Notes: a model not told the origin generated them from the letters alone. 64,000 nt of DNA from Streptomyces profundus (GCF_020740535.1 NZ_CP082362.1:1240001-1304000); one strand, 5' to 3'; shown: positions 46,216 through 55,554, counted from the first letter of the stretch. A program made the numbers and translations.

Positions 46216-46253
46216 TTAACACTGGGGAAACAAGTGGGTCATGCCCGAGAAAT
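46216..46253 (+). promoter_or_regulatory. GlnR box in front of glnA
   Basis: TTAAC-N6-GAAAC-N6-GTCAT-N6-GAAAT: four half-sites at exact 11-bp steps (46216, 46227, 46238, 46249), matching the Streptomyces GlnR consensus pattern gTnAC-n6-GaAAC twice. It lies about 100 bp before the glnA start. Confidence 0.85.
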
Positions 46254-46352
46254 GGCCTGTCCTTAGGGTCGGCCCCGGCAGGCCCGCGCGACGGGCCATT
46301 CCCGAGCTGCACATCCCCCGCCTTCCCGGGTCGGGGCTAGGAGGACATCCGG

Positions 46353-47768
46353 ATGTTCCGAAACGCCGACGAGATCAAGAAGTACATCGCGGACAACGAC
46401 GTCAAGTTCATCGACGTCCGCTTCTGCGACCTGCCGGGCATCATGCAGCATGTGACCGTCCCGGCCGAGGCTTTCGACCCGACGGCCAGCCTGATGTTCG
46501 ACGGATCGTCGATCCGTGGCTTCCAGGCCATCCACGAGTCCGACATGGCGCTCGTTCCCGATCTTTCGACGTCGCGGGTTGACCCTTTCCGCAAGGACAA
46601 GACGGTCAACATCAACTTCTTTATTCACGACCCGATCACGGGCGAGGCATACAGCCGCGACCCGCGGAACGTGGCGAAGAAGGCCGAGGCGTACCTGGCC
46701 TCCTCCGGTATCGCCGACACGGCCTACTTCGGCCCCGAGGCGGAGTTCTACGTCTTCGACGACGTGCGCTTCGAGACCAGGTCGAACGCCGGTTACTACT
46801 ACATCGACTCCGAGGCCGGCGCCTGGAACACCGGCGCCATCGAGGAGGGCGGCAACCGGGGTTACAAGGTCCGTTACAAGGGCGGCTACTTCCCGGCCCC
46901 GCCGGTGGACCACTTCGCCGACCTGCGGGCCGAGATCTCCCTCGAACTGGCCGCCGCCGGCCTTGAGGTCGAGCGCCAGCACCACGAGGTGGGCACGGCC
47001 GGCCAGGCGGAGATCAACTACAAGTACAACACCCTGCTGGCCGCCGCCGACGACCTGATGCTCTTCAAGTACATCGTGAAGAACGTCGCCTGGCGCAACG
47101 GGAAGACCGCCACCTTCATGCCGAAGCCGATCTTCGGCGACAACGGCTCAGGGATGCACGTCCACCAGTCGCTCTGGCAGGGCGAGACCCCGCTCTTCTA
47201 CGACGAGCAGGGCTACGCCGGTCTTTCGGACACCGCGCGCTTCTACATCGGCGGCGTCCTCAAGCACGCGCCGTCGCTGCTGGCGTTCACCAACCCGACG
47301 GTCAACTCGTACCACCGGCTGGTCCCCGGCTTCGAGGCCCCGGTCAACCTGGTCTACTCGCAGCGCAACCGCTCCGCGGCGATGCGGATCCCGATCACCG
47401 GCTCCAACCCGAAGGCCAAGCGCGTCGAGTTCCGCGCGCCCGACCCCTCGTCGAACCCGTATCTCGCCTTCTCGGCGCTGATGCTGGCGGGTCTGGACGG
47501 CATCAAGAACAAGATCGAGCCGGCCGAGCCGATCGACAAGGACCTCTACGAGCTGGCCCCCGAGGAGCACGCCGGGGTCCCGCAGGTGCCGACCTCGCTG
47601 CCGGCCGTCCTGGAGGCCCTGGAGCAGGACAACGAGTACCTCCAGGCCGGCGGCGTCTTCACCTCCGACCTGATCGAGACCTGGATCGACTTCAAGCGCG
47701 AGAAGGAGATCGCGCCGATGCAGCTGCGCCCGCACCCGCACGAGTTCGAGCTGTACTTCGACGTGTGA
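46353..47768 (+). CDS. glnA: Glutamine synthetase type I
   Basis: A 471-residue GSI-beta enzyme making glutamine from glutamate and ammonia. Motifs present: FDGSSIRGF, the glutamate/metal region [21 protein letters not shown], the adenylylation loop [13 protein letters not shown] context and KPRR-like region, with the Tyr site in [20 protein letters not shown] (adenylylated tyrosine DLYEL). ATG 46353 follows AGGAGG. Control by GlnR and adenylylation is expected. Confidence 0.98.
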   Translation: MFRNADEIKKYIADNDVKFIDVRFCDLPGIMQHVTVPAEAFDPTASLMFDGSSIRGFQAIHESDMALVPDLSTSRVDPFRKDKTVNINFFIHDPITGEAYSRDPRNVAKKAEAYLASSGIADTAYFGPEAEFYVFDDVRFETRSNAGYYYIDSEAGAWNTGAIEEGGNRGYKVRYKGGYFPAPPVDHFADLRAEISLELAAAGLEVERQHHEVGTAGQAEINYKYNTLLAAADDLMLFKYIVKNVAWRNGKTATFMPKPIFGDNGSGMHVHQSLWQGETPLFYDEQGYAGLSDTARFYIGGVLKHAPSLLAFTNPTVNSYHRLVPGFEAPVNLVYSQRNRSAAMRIPITGSNPKAKRVEFRAPDPSSNPYLAFSALMLAGLDGIKNKIEPAEPIDKDLYELAPEEHAGVPQVPTSLPAVLEALEQDNEYLQAGGVFTSDLIETWIDFKREKEIAPMQLRPHPHEFELYFDV

Positions 47769-47788
47769 GCCGCGCACGGCGCCGAACG

Positions 47789-47829
47789 GCGAGGGCCGCC
47801 ACCCCACGGCTGGGGGTGGCGGCCCTCGC
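47789..47829. terminator. Terminator after glnA
   Basis: A 17-bp stem (47789-47805 with 47813-47829) with a 7-nt loop, between convergent glnA and the transglutaminase gene. Confidence 0.9.
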
Positions 47830-47833
47830 GGCG

Positions 47834-48739
47834 TCATCTGAGGGTGACCAGGGACGGGCCGTTGTAGGGGGCGCGCGAGAGGACGGTCCTCGGGGTGCGG
47901 AGGCCGTCGTGGGTGGTGTACAGCTCCCGGGCGGCGGCGAACGGGACGGCGTCGTGGGTGAGTTCGGCGACGCGGTCGTAGAGGACGCGGATCTCGTCCG
48001 TCATCGACGCGTCGTCGTCCGCGCCCTCGCCCCAGATGTCCCAGAGCAGGGTCTCGGCGCGGTTGAGCGCCGCGAGGTCGAGGCGGACGTTGCCGCAGAC
48101 GAACCACTCCCCCACCAGGGAGAGGTCCGGGAGCCGCAGGCCGAAGGCGGCCGGGTCGGCCCGGCCCTCGCGGATGGCGCGCCAGGCCGCGCCGGCGACC
48201 ACGAAGCGGTCGCGGGGGACGTCCAGCGGGTCGACGCCGTCCGGCGGCGAGGCCACGACGTTCGGGTCGGCCAGCAGCCAGCCCCTGGCCCCGTCCCAGT
48301 ACTCCGTGACCACGTGGTCGGCGTGGAAGCCGTCGTCGGCGAAGTAGTCGGCGAAGCCGGAGCGCAGCCGGGCCGGGATGCCGACATGGCGCAGGAACGA
48401 ACAGAACAGCAGCGCGAAGTCGCGGCAGATGCCCACGAAGCGGTCGGAGTACGGGCGTTCCCGATCCAGTGGCGCATCGTCGCGTTCCACGATGATCCGC
48501 AGGATGTCGTCGACGTACCGCGTCTCGGCGTCGTGGTGCAGCCGTTCGGTCGGTATGGCGTGGTCGAGGTGGTCCCCCTCCAGCCGGTGGATCACCAACC
48601 CCCGCGCGATATGGGCGAGTCGGGTCGGATCGGCCGGCAGGTCCGCGTAGCGCGCGACCAGCGCGCCGGGGTCGGAGAAGACGCTCTGGGCGGTGTAGAA
48701 GGCGGCGGCCTCGGGGTCGAGGCGAACGGCTGACGGCAC
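47834..48739 (-). CDS. Transglutaminase-like protein
   Basis: A 301-residue protein with the transglutaminase-core triad in order: Cys in FVGICRDFALLFCSFLRHVGIPAR, His in FHADHVVTEYWD and Asp in WLLADPNVV. Such proteins are usually peptidases or amidases in bacteria. GTG 48739 gives VPSAVRLDPEAAAFY; GTG 48799 is an upstream in-frame alternative without a clear ribosome site. Confidence 0.88.
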   Translation of the reverse strand: MPSAVRLDPEAAAFYTAQSVFSDPGALVARYADLPADPTRLAHIARGLVIHRLEGDHLDHAIPTERLHHDAETRYVDDILRIIVERDDAPLDRERPYSDRFVGICRDFALLFCSFLRHVGIPARLRSGFADYFADDGFHADHVVTEYWDGARGWLLADPNVVASPPDGVDPLDVPRDRFVVAGAAWRAIREGRADPAAFGLRLPDLSLVGEWFVCGNVRLDLAALNRAETLLWDIWGEGADDDASMTDEIRVLYDRVAELTHDAVPFAAARELYTTHDGLRTPRTVLSRAPYNGPSLVTLR

Positions 48740-48870
48740 GGCGGCCCCCGGAGTCGAAGACGTGCGAGAAGCGCGAGTAGACCGGCAGACATCGCTCACA
48801 CGTTCGATATCGGACGGCGGCCCCACGGTGTCAAATCTCCCCGCGCGCTGTCCAGCCGCACGCCGAACGC

Positions 48871-48897
48871 CGCACGTCGCACGTCGCACGTCGCACG
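48871..48897. repeat. CGCACGT heptamer repeat
   Basis: Three perfect copies of CGCACGT plus six bases of a fourth, in the divergent interval between the transglutaminase and hydrolase genes. Confidence 0.8.
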
Positions 48898-49047
48898 GGA
48901 GCCGGACCCGCCCGCTACCGGCCGGTATCCCCGCTTTTGCGCCGAATGGCGGATGCTCCTACGTTCGAAGGGACGGCCCTTGCGCGCGGGACAGCGCGCG
49001 GTCCGTCGAACCGTACGACCGCCCGAACGGCGCTCAAGGAGGCACCG

Positions 49048-49875
49048 ATGAGCTTTGTGAAGGCCCGCGACGGGGCGCATCTCTACTACAAGGACTGGGG
49101 CATCGGCCCACCCGTGGTCTTCTCGCACGGCTGGCCGCTCCAGGCCGACGTGTGGGACGACCAGCTCAACCTGGTCGCCGAGAACGGCTACCGTGCCGTC
49201 GCCCACGACCGACGCGGACACGGCCGTTCCACCCAGACGTGGCACGGCAACAACATGGACACCTACGCCGACGACCTGGCCGAGGTGATCGAACAGCTCG
49301 ACCTGCGGGACATCACGCTGGTCGGCCACTCCACCGGCGGCGGCGAGGTCACCCGCTACATCGGCCGGCACGGCACCGACCGGGTCAGCCGGCTCCTGCT
49401 GCTGGGCGCGGTGCCCCCGCTGATGCTCAAGACCCCGCAGAACCCGGAGGGCACGCCGATCGACGTGTTCGACGGCATCAGGGACGGCATCCGCAACGAG
49501 CGGTCGCAGTTCTACATCGACCTGTCGGAGATGTTCTTCGGCGCCAACCGCCCGGGGAACAACGTCACCCAGGGCAACAGGGACGCGTTCTGGCGGATGT
49601 CCATGCAGCTGGGCGTCCGGGGCGCGCTGGACTGTGTGGCGGCCTTCTCGGAGACCGACTTCACCGAGGACCTGCGCCGGATCGACGTCCCGACGCTGGT
49701 GATCCACGGCGACGACGACCAGATCGTGCCGATCGACGCGTCCGCCCGCAAGTCGGCGGAGATCATCCCGGACGCGACCCTCAAGGTCTACCCGGGCGCA
49801 CCGCACGGGCTGGCCAGCGTGCCCGGCTTCAAGGAGAAGTTCAACGAGGACCTGCTGACGTTCCTCAAGCACTGA
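49048..49875 (+). CDS. Alpha/beta hydrolase, non-heme chloroperoxidase type
   Basis: A 275-residue alpha/beta hydrolase. Oxyanion motif SHGWPL, nucleophile elbow [17 protein letters not shown], the acid in [12 protein letters not shown] and the catalytic His in GAPHGLA fit the cofactor-free haloperoxidase/perhydrolase subgroup. In vivo it may be an esterase. ATG 49048 follows AAGGAGG. Confidence 0.93.
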   Translation: MSFVKARDGAHLYYKDWGIGPPVVFSHGWPLQADVWDDQLNLVAENGYRAVAHDRRGHGRSTQTWHGNNMDTYADDLAEVIEQLDLRDITLVGHSTGGGEVTRYIGRHGTDRVSRLLLLGAVPPLMLKTPQNPEGTPIDVFDGIRDGIRNERSQFYIDLSEMFFGANRPGNNVTQGNRDAFWRMSMQLGVRGALDCVAAFSETDFTEDLRRIDVPTLVIHGDDDQIVPIDASARKSAEIIPDATLKVYPGAPHGLASVPGFKEKFNEDLLTFLKH

Positions 49876-49901
49876 GCGAGCACCGAGGTGCCCGGGACCG
49901 T

Positions 49902-49934
49902 GCCCCGCCCGCCCTTCGCCATGGGCGGCGGGGC
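49902..49934. terminator. Terminator-like hairpin after the hydrolase
   Basis: The GCCCCGCC-CGCCC run pairs with GGGCGGCGGGGC around a short TTCGCCAT loop, 27 bp after the hydrolase stop. Confidence 0.6.
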
Positions 49935-50010
49935 GCAGCGGTGGTAGATTTGCCCGGCACTGACGGCGGCGGCCCGCATGAGGGCGCCCTGAGGACGGGA
50001 GGTGAGGACT

Positions 50011-50079
50011 GTGACTGTGCTGATGACGGCTGCCCTGCGCAGCACCCGGAAAGTCCTCGTTTCCCGGGTCCCGGCCTGA
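50011..50079 (+). CDS. Short leader-peptide ORF before rsgA
   Basis: A 22-residue ORF, GTG start at 50011 with a near-ideal ribosome site (GGAGGTGAG), sequence MTVLMTAALRSTRKVLVSRV then Pro-Ala and TGA. It ends 46 bp before rsgA. A hairpin (about GACCCC-TT with AAGGGTC, 50098-50117) overlaps the rsgA ribosome site, so leader translation may control rsgA. This is inference from layout; the ORF could be fortuitous. Confidence 0.5.
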   Translation: MTVLMTAALRSTRKVLVSRVPA

Positions 50080-50125
50080 CGGACGTCGCCACGCGCGGGA
50101 CCCCTTTCCCAAGGGTCTCTCCTTC

Positions 50126-51187
50126 ATGACTTCTGATGTGCACTCCCCCGACTCCGGGCTGTCCGCCTACGGTTGGGACGAATCCCTGAACGGGGCGTTC
50201 GCCGCGCACCGGCGGGACGGGCTGGTGCCCGCCCGGGTGGTGCGGGTCGATCGCGGCCAGTGCGAGGTGCTCACCGCCGAGGGCGCGTCCCGCGCCGAGA
50301 GCGGCGCGGTGCCCGGCGCCTGCACCGGCGACTGGGCGGCGCTGCGTCCGGGCGCCGAACCCCGGCTGGTGGCGCTGCTGCCCCGCCGGACGGCGATCGT
50401 GCGGGCCTCGGCGGCCCGCGACTCCCGCGGCCAGGTGCTGGCCGCCAACGTGGACACCGTGGTGCTCGCGGTCTCCGCCGCCCAGCGCCTGGACGCCGGC
50501 CGGCTTGAACGCCTGCTGGCCCTGGCCTGGGAGAGCGGCGCCCACCCCGTGGTGGCGCTCACCAAGATGGATCAGGCCGTCGCCGGGCCCGAGTTGGCCG
50601 AGGAGGCCGGCGCGGTGGCGCCGGGCGCCGATGTGGTGGCCACCAGCGCCGTCAGCGGCGAGGGCATCGACGTTCTGTTGGCGCTGCTCACCGGGACGGT
50701 GGCCCTGCTCGGGGCCTCGGGCGCCGGCAAGTCGACGCTGGGGAACGCCCTGCTCGGCGAGGAGCTGCTCGCCACCGGCTCAGTGCGCCACCAGGACGGC
50801 AAGGGCCGGCACACCACGGTGCGCCGCGAGTTGGTGCCGCTGCCGAACGGCGGGGTGCTGATCGACACCCCGGGGCTGCGCGGTGTGGGCCCCTTCGACG
50901 CCGCCGAGGGCCTTGGGCAGGTCTTCGCCGACATCGAGGAGTTGGCGGCCGACTGCCGGTTCGCCGACTGCGCGCACGAGGCCGAACCCGGCTGCGCGGT
51001 GCTGGCCGCCATCGACGCCGGCGAGCTGCCGGAGCGGCGACTGGCCAGCTACCGCAAGCTGTTGCGGGAGAACGTCTGGTCCGCGTCCAGGACCGACGCG
51101 CGCCTGCGCGCCGAGCTGGCGCAGCGGCGGAAGGCCATCGTCCGGCACCAGCGGGCGACCTACCAGTTCCGCGACCGACAGCGCTGA
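50126..51187 (+). CDS. rsgA: Ribosome small-subunit-dependent GTPase A
   Basis: A 353-residue circularly permuted GTPase that helps 30S maturation. Order: an OB-fold N-terminus (about 30-110), G4 LTKMD, then P-loop GASGAGKSTLGNALLG, G3 DTPGLRG and the C-terminal zinc knuckle CRFADCAHEAEPGC. Length is normal. ATG 50126 follows AAGG. A short leader ORF and hairpin lie just upstream. Confidence 0.95.
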   Translation: MTSDVHSPDSGLSAYGWDESLNGAFAAHRRDGLVPARVVRVDRGQCEVLTAEGASRAESGAVPGACTGDWAALRPGAEPRLVALLPRRTAIVRASAARDSRGQVLAANVDTVVLAVSAAQRLDAGRLERLLALAWESGAHPVVALTKMDQAVAGPELAEEAGAVAPGADVVATSAVSGEGIDVLLALLTGTVALLGASGAGKSTLGNALLGEELLATGSVRHQDGKGRHTTVRRELVPLPNGGVLIDTPGLRGVGPFDAAEGLGQVFADIEELAADCRFADCAHEAEPGCAVLAAIDAGELPERRLASYRKLLRENVWSASRTDARLRAELAQRRKAIVRHQRATYQFRDRQR

Positions 51188-51301
51188 TCCCGCCGTCCCC
51201 GTGGGCGTTCGGCCAACTGCCGGGCGCTCACGGGGCGTTGGTACAAACCTGTGGCACCCCTGCCCCGGCTGCCGCACCGACGCTGGCGTAATATTGATTA
51301 C

Positions 51302-51871
51302 ATGATTACAGACAAGGGGCGGCAGGAGTTGCGTGGTTGGTTCGCCGGGCGGCTGCCGGAGTCCTGGTTCACCGAACTCGTGGAGGTCTCGGCCGACCGC
51401 GAGGAGATCACTCTCATCGGCCGGATACCTGAGCCACAGCTGCCCCCCGGGACCCCGACGACCGAGTTCGAGGCCGCCTGCGAGGGCCGCATCACGGAGT
51501 TCCGCGAGCGCACCAGGATGCAGCGCGTCGAGGTGGCGCGGGAGGCGCAACTCCGCTTCCGGCGGCAGCTCTCGTGGGGTGCGCGCTGCGGCCACAGCCA
51601 GGAGATGTTCACCCACATCTCGGCTCCGGTGATGACCCGGCTCAAGCAGCCCGAGCGGCTGGTCCTCGACACGCTGATCGCCGGGGGCGTGGCCCGCAGC
51701 CGCAGCGACGCGCTGGCCTGGTGCGTGCGCCTGGTGGAGCGGCACACGGACACCTGGCTCGCCGATCTGCGCGAGTCGTTGCACGGGGTGGAGCAGGTCC
51801 GCACGGAGGGCCCGGCGCCGGCCACGCTGGACGGCCTTGAGGGCAGCGCGTTGGAGAAGCAGGACCGTTAG
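51302..51871 (+). CDS. Conserved hypothetical protein with an AT-rich leaderless start
   Basis: A 189-residue, charged, helical protein starting MITDKGRQELRGWFAGRLPESWF. I recall similar Streptomyces hypotheticals but know no function. The AT-rich GTAATATTGATTAC palindrome (51286-51299) and TAATAT -10-like box lie directly before ATG 51302, with no ribosome site, which suggests a leaderless mRNA. Confidence 0.8.
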   Translation: MITDKGRQELRGWFAGRLPESWFTELVEVSADREEITLIGRIPEPQLPPGTPTTEFEAACEGRITEFRERTRMQRVEVAREAQLRFRRQLSWGARCGHSQEMFTHISAPVMTRLKQPERLVLDTLIAGGVARSRSDALAWCVRLVERHTDTWLADLRESLHGVEQVRTEGPAPATLDGLEGSALEKQDR

Positions 51872-51996
51872 TGCTCCGCCGCGAGGGGCCCGGCCGGGTC
51901 GCGCCCCTCGCGCCGTTCCCGGTGGTAGACATGCGGATATGCGGACAAACAGCCATACGCAACCGCATGGTTTTAACTTTACGTTACCTTTCTCCC

Positions 51997-52605
51997 ATGC
52001 CACAACGACGGGGAGACCGACGCCGTTTGACGGCTGCGGACTGGGCTGACGCGGCGCTCGAAGCGCTGCGGGACGAGGGAAGCCTCAACGCCATCGCCAT
52101 CGAGCCGCTGGCGGCGCGGCTCGGCGCGACCAAGGGCAGCTTCTACTGGCACTTCGCCAGCCGGGACGCGCTGATCGACGCCGCGCTCGCCGAGTGGGAG
52201 GCCCGCTCGGCCCGCGAGCTGAGCCAGACCCTGGACACCGACGGGATCGAACCAGCGGGGCGGGTAAGGGAGTTGCTCCGCACGATCACCGAACGGGCCA
52301 CCCTGGACCGGTCCGAGGTCGCCCTGCTCGCCGCCGCCGACCAGCCACGGGTGGCGGCCGTCCTGGAGCGGGTGATAGCGCTGCGCCTCGACGCGCTGAC
52401 CGGCCTGCTGCGCTCGGCACTCAACCTCTCGGACGAGGACGCCAGGCTGCGCGCGTCACGCGCCTACTGCGGCCAGCTGGGCCGGGCGCAGTTGGCCCGC
52501 GCCATACCGGGCGTCCTGCCGGACGCCGTGCTGGACGAGGACCGTTGCCTGGACTCGGAGTTGGCGTCCCTGCTGGGCGCCGGCACCGGACGCGGCGAGG
52601 ACTGA
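51997..52605 (+). CDS. TetR-family regulator
   Basis: A 202-residue regulator with an N-terminal TetR HTH: MPQRRGDRRRLTAADWADAALEALRDEGSLNAIAIEPLAARLGATKGSFYWHF split by normal helices, and a divergent ligand domain. ATG 51997 lacks a ribosome site and lies just after TTTAACTTTACGTTACC, an AT-rich likely promoter, so it may be leaderless. CATGCGG and CCGCATG (51930-51969) form a loose inverted repeat upstream. No target is apparent. Confidence 0.88.
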   Translation: MPQRRGDRRRLTAADWADAALEALRDEGSLNAIAIEPLAARLGATKGSFYWHFASRDALIDAALAEWEARSARELSQTLDTDGIEPAGRVRELLRTITERATLDRSEVALLAAADQPRVAAVLERVIALRLDALTGLLRSALNLSDEDARLRASRAYCGQLGRAQLARAIPGVLPDAVLDEDRCLDSELASLLGAGTGRGED

Positions 52606-52907
52606 ACCAGCGGCGGGTCCCGGCCGGAGGACGCGAGGCGCGGTGGGTGTCGCGTCCCCGGGGGACTTCGGACGGACCGGTGGCGGTTTCACGCGAGAAG
52701 CACTCCGGGAGGGGCCCCTGATTTCCCCGCCCCGGAGCCTCTTTCTCTTCTGCAAGGCCGCTCACCGACCCGGATTGATCGAGTTCCCCGCCCGGCGGCG
52801 GGGCAAACACCTCCGTGGTCCGACGGCCCGAGGGAGCGGGGCGCGAACCCGTGTGGAACGCGCCGCCCCGGGTACCCGGGGCGCTCCCGAACGGCTAGGA
52901 GGAAGCC
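52606..52907. other. Gene-free interval with one hairpin
   Basis: No gene or RNA is recognised. A hairpin, CTCCGGG (52703-52709) with CCCGGAG (52731-52737) and an inner GGGG/CCCC, probably ends the TetR transcript. The end carries the AGGAGG site of the next gene. Confidence 0.6.
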
Positions 52908-53309
52908 ATGCGACAGCGTGGTAGCGACCAGCACAGCCCGCGTCTCGACGACGAGATGAAGCATGAGCTTCAGGGCATGCTGCGGGGCGAGAAACCGACC
53001 AGGGCCGAGGAGTGGCACGACCCCGAACCGGCCGCGGACGACGATCCGCCGCTGGCCGCTGGCCCCGTGCGGCCCGGCACGGGCAACGACGCGCGGGAAC
53101 GGGACGACGAGGCGTTCCGCTTCGAACTCGCCCGCTATCTGCGGCGTACGGACTTTCCGGCCGACCGGCCCGAGGTGCTGGCCGCGCTCGACCAGAACCA
53201 CGCCCCGGAGCCGCTGGTCGAGACGGTGCGCCACGATCTGCCGAGCGAGCACGCCTACCACAACGTGCAGGAGGTGGCCGTCGCTCTCGGCCATCACCCC
53301 CGGGCCTGA
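52908..53309 (+). CDS. DUF2795 protein
   Basis: A 133-residue, very charged protein; the C-terminal part FELARYLRRTDFPADRPEVLAAL through VQEVAVALG is the DUF2795 pattern, and the first half is disordered and acidic. DUF2795 is a small helical domain of unknown role. AGGAGG precedes ATG 52908. Confidence 0.87.
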   Translation: MRQRGSDQHSPRLDDEMKHELQGMLRGEKPTRAEEWHDPEPAADDDPPLAAGPVRPGTGNDARERDDEAFRFELARYLRRTDFPADRPEVLAALDQNHAPEPLVETVRHDLPSEHAYHNVQEVAVALGHHPRA

Positions 53310-53321
53310 GGCCCCGGACGC

Positions 53322-53370
53322 GAGGGGCCGGCCGCCGGTCGGACACCCGCCGGCGGCCGGCCGGCCCCTC
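53322..53370. terminator. Terminator after the DUF2795 gene
   Basis: GAGGGGCCGGCCGCCGG (53322-53338) pairs with the CCGGCGGCCGG...CCCCTC run to 53370, with a small bulge. Confidence 0.65.
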
Positions 53371-53420
53371 GGTGACAGGCAGCGACCGCGGGGGCGTTGA
53401 CGAGGGTCCGCCGTATACGT

Positions 53421-53433
53421 TTGACTGAGTCAA
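53421..53433. promoter_or_regulatory. MarR-type palindrome overlapping the start codon
   Basis: TTGACT-G-AGTCAA ends on the A of the ATG at 53433, and TATACG (53414-53419) just before it resembles a -10. A repressor here would block transcription or initiation of the MarR gene itself. Confidence 0.6.
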
Positions 53434-54509
53434 TGAACGGTGAAGCACTTGCGGAGGCCATCGGTGCCCTCAGGGAGTTCAACCGGGACTACACCCGTCT
53501 GATCGGCGCCCTCGACTACCGGCACCGGCTGGACACGCCGTACTCGCTGCCCGAGGCGCGCGTGCTCTACGAGTTGGCCGCGGGCCGCCGGGTGCCGGTC
53601 GGCTCGCTGCGGGAGCGGCTGGACATGGACGCCGGCCAGCTCAGCCGGCTGCTGACGCGCGCCGAGGCGGCCGGCCTGCTGGTCAGGGAGCGGGACGCGG
53701 ACGACGGCCGTCGGCAGCTGATCGCGCTCAGCGGCGCGGGCCGGGAGGCGGCGGCGCTGCTGGACCGCAGGTCGGACGAGGTCACCGGCGCCCTGGTGCG
53801 GCGGCTCTCGCCCGCCGAGCGGGACAGCCTGCTGGCCGCGCTGCGCACCCTGTCGCGGCTGCTCGGCCTGGCCGGGCGCCCCGCCGGCCCCCTCCGGCTC
53901 CGGCCGCCGGCGCCCGGCGAGTTGGGCTGGGTGGTGCAGCGGCACGGCGCGCTCTACGCGGCGGAGTACGGCTGGAACGGCGCCTTCGAGGCGCTGGTCG
54001 CCGAGGTCGTCGCCCGCTACGCCAAGCACCGCGACCCGGCCAGGGAGGCCGCCTGGATCGCCGAGTCGGACGGAGAACCCGTCGGCTCGGTCCTCTGCGT
54101 CGCCGACCAGCCGGACCGCCGGGACCAGCCGGACCAGCCGGACCAGCCGGACCAGCCGGACCAGCCGGACCAGCCGGACGACGCGGACGGTCCCGGGCGC
54201 TCCCGGGGGACCGCCCGGCTGCGCCTGCTGCTGGTCGAGCCGCACGCCAGGGGCCTGGGCATCGGCGCGGCGCTGACCGAGCGGTGTGTCGACTTCGCCA
54301 GGACCGCCGGATACGCGCGGCTGACCCTGTGGACCAACGAGTCCCTCGCCCACGCCCGGAGCATCTATCTGGCCGCCGGCTTCACCCTGACCGACAGCGC
54401 CCCCCACACCGCCTTCGGCCGCCCCGAGATCGGCCAGAACTGGACCCTCGACCTCAGCCGTCGACCTCGCCGGGAAGGGCCAGCTCCACCGCCGCCAGGA
54501 TCTCCGTGA
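53433..54509 (+). CDS. MarR-HTH/GNAT acetyltransferase bifunctional protein
   Basis: A 358-residue fusion: MarR winged helix (about 25-145, with LRERLDMDAGQLSRLLTRAEAAGLL and RERDADDGRRQLIALSGAG) and a C-terminal GNAT acetyltransferase (about 155-345; acetyl-CoA loop LLVEPHARGLGIGAALTERC). Residues 225-250 are a DQP tandem expansion between two core strands. It overlaps the following gene by 56 bp tail to tail. The start is near-leaderless. Confidence 0.93.
   Translation: MNGEALAEAIGALREFNRDYTRLIGALDYRHRLDTPYSLPEARVLYELAAGRRVPVGSLRERLDMDAGQLSRLLTRAEAAGLLVRERDADDGRRQLIALSGAGREAAALLDRRSDEVTGALVRRLSPAERDSLLAALRTLSRLLGLAGRPAGPLRLRPPAPGELGWVVQRHGALYAAEYGWNGAFEALVAEVVARYAKHRDPAREAAWIAESDGEPVGSVLCVADQPDRRDQPDQPDQPDQPDQPDQPDDADGPGRSRGTARLRLLLVEPHARGLGIGAALTERCVDFARTAGYARLTLWTNESLAHARSIYLAAGFTLTDSAPHTAFGRPEIGQNWTLDLSRRPRREGPAPPPPGSP
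54123..54176 (+). repeat. Six tandem copies of a 9-bp DQP repeat
   Basis: GACCAGCCG repeated six times without change inside the GNAT domain. One related copy lies just upstream. Pure repeats with no silent variation suggest recent expansion. Confidence 0.9.
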
Positions 54510-55356
54510 TCCGCAGCCCGAACCGGACGTCGCACGGGTGGGCGGCGCCGCCGCCGGCCGACTCGATCAGCGCGTCCACGGCCCGCTGGAACGGGCGGAC
54601 CGGCCCGCCGTCCCCCCGTTCGGGAAGGGTCGAGACCCCAGCGGCGCCCCGCAGTTCGACGGTGACGCCGGCGGCCTGCGGGGGCACCGTGAGGCTCAGC
54701 GATATCGTGCTCGACGCCCCCGAGACATGCCGCAGGGTGGCGTGCACCATGTCGCCGGGGCCGTGCGCCGCGCGCACCGCCCCGAGGTCGGCCACATCGC
54801 CGAGCGGCGGAAGCAGCAGGGAGAGGGCGTGCGGCCCGATGTCCCAGAGCGCGCCGCGCTCCCGGCGCCAGACCGAGTCGGCATACGGCGAGTCCGCGCC
54901 GCCGAACGCCGCCGAGTACCAGTCGGCCCGCCCCGTCAGCCAGTCGTCTGAGCCACGCTGCGCGGCCACCCAGGCGGCCGTCTCCGGAGCGAACCGCAGC
55001 GTGCAGAAGACGACGGAGGCGCGTTCCGCCTCGGCGACCGCGTCCGCCACCTCGCGGGCGGCGGCGACCGAGGTGGCCACCGGCTTGTCCAGCAGCACAT
55101 GGCAGCCGGCCCGCGCGGCGCGCACCGCGAGCGGCGCCTGGACGTCCGGCGGCAGCGCGAAGCTGACCGCGTCGCAGTCGGCGAAGAGCGCGTCGGCGTC
55201 CGCGTAGGCACGGCTCCCCAGCGTCGTCGCCAGCTCGCCGGCCGCCTCGGGGCGGCGCCCCCAGACGCCGACCAGATCCACCTCGGGATGCCCGGCGAGC
55301 CCGGGGCCCTGCGTGCGCTGGGCCCATGGTCCGGTGCCGAGCAGGCCGATCCTCAT
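54454..55356 (-). CDS. Gfo/Idh/MocA-family oxidoreductase
   Basis: A 300-residue NAD(P)-dependent oxidoreductase. Rossmann GLLGTGPWAQRTQGPGLAGHPEVDLVGVWGRR, and the family ALPPDVQ...LDKPVA motif (catalytic Lys in DKP) are present; the substrate is probably a sugar or cyclitol. ATG 55356. It overlaps the MarR-GNAT gene convergently. Confidence 0.92.
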   Translation of the reverse strand: MRIGLLGTGPWAQRTQGPGLAGHPEVDLVGVWGRRPEAAGELATTLGSRAYADADALFADCDAVSFALPPDVQAPLAVRAARAGCHVLLDKPVATSVAAAREVADAVAEAERASVVFCTLRFAPETAAWVAAQRGSDDWLTGRADWYSAAFGGADSPYADSVWRRERGALWDIGPHALSLLLPPLGDVADLGAVRAAHGPGDMVHATLRHVSGASSTISLSLTVPPQAAGVTVELRGAAGVSTLPERGDGGPVRPFQRAVDALIESAGGGAAHPCDVRFGLRITEILAAVELALPGEVDG

Positions 55357-55377
55357 CCCGGTGTGCCCCTCTTCCTT

Positions 55378-55403
55378 GGTGTTCGTCGGTGTTGCTTGGT
55401 GTT
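55378..55403. repeat. Three GGTGTT elements at 10-bp spacing
   Basis: Identical hexamers at 55378, 55388 and 55398 (AACACC on the coding strand of the oxidoreductase), on one face of the helix, 22-47 bp upstream of its start. Confidence 0.6.
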
Positions 55404-55554
55404 CCTTGATCTTCCCGGGGTTCCCACGGCCGCCCCACGGGCGTCCCCCGGCCGTCTCCCCCTGAACGCGATCCTCCGTTTCGACCGCGGCCCCACCCTA
55501 ACCAGGCGGACGCCCGGCCCCGCACGGAGCCGCCCCGGGCAACCTGAGCCCTCG

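Noticed and set aside
52606..52907. tRNA gene or attachment site
   Set aside because: No cloverleaf, T-loop GTTCGA or CCA end could be found.
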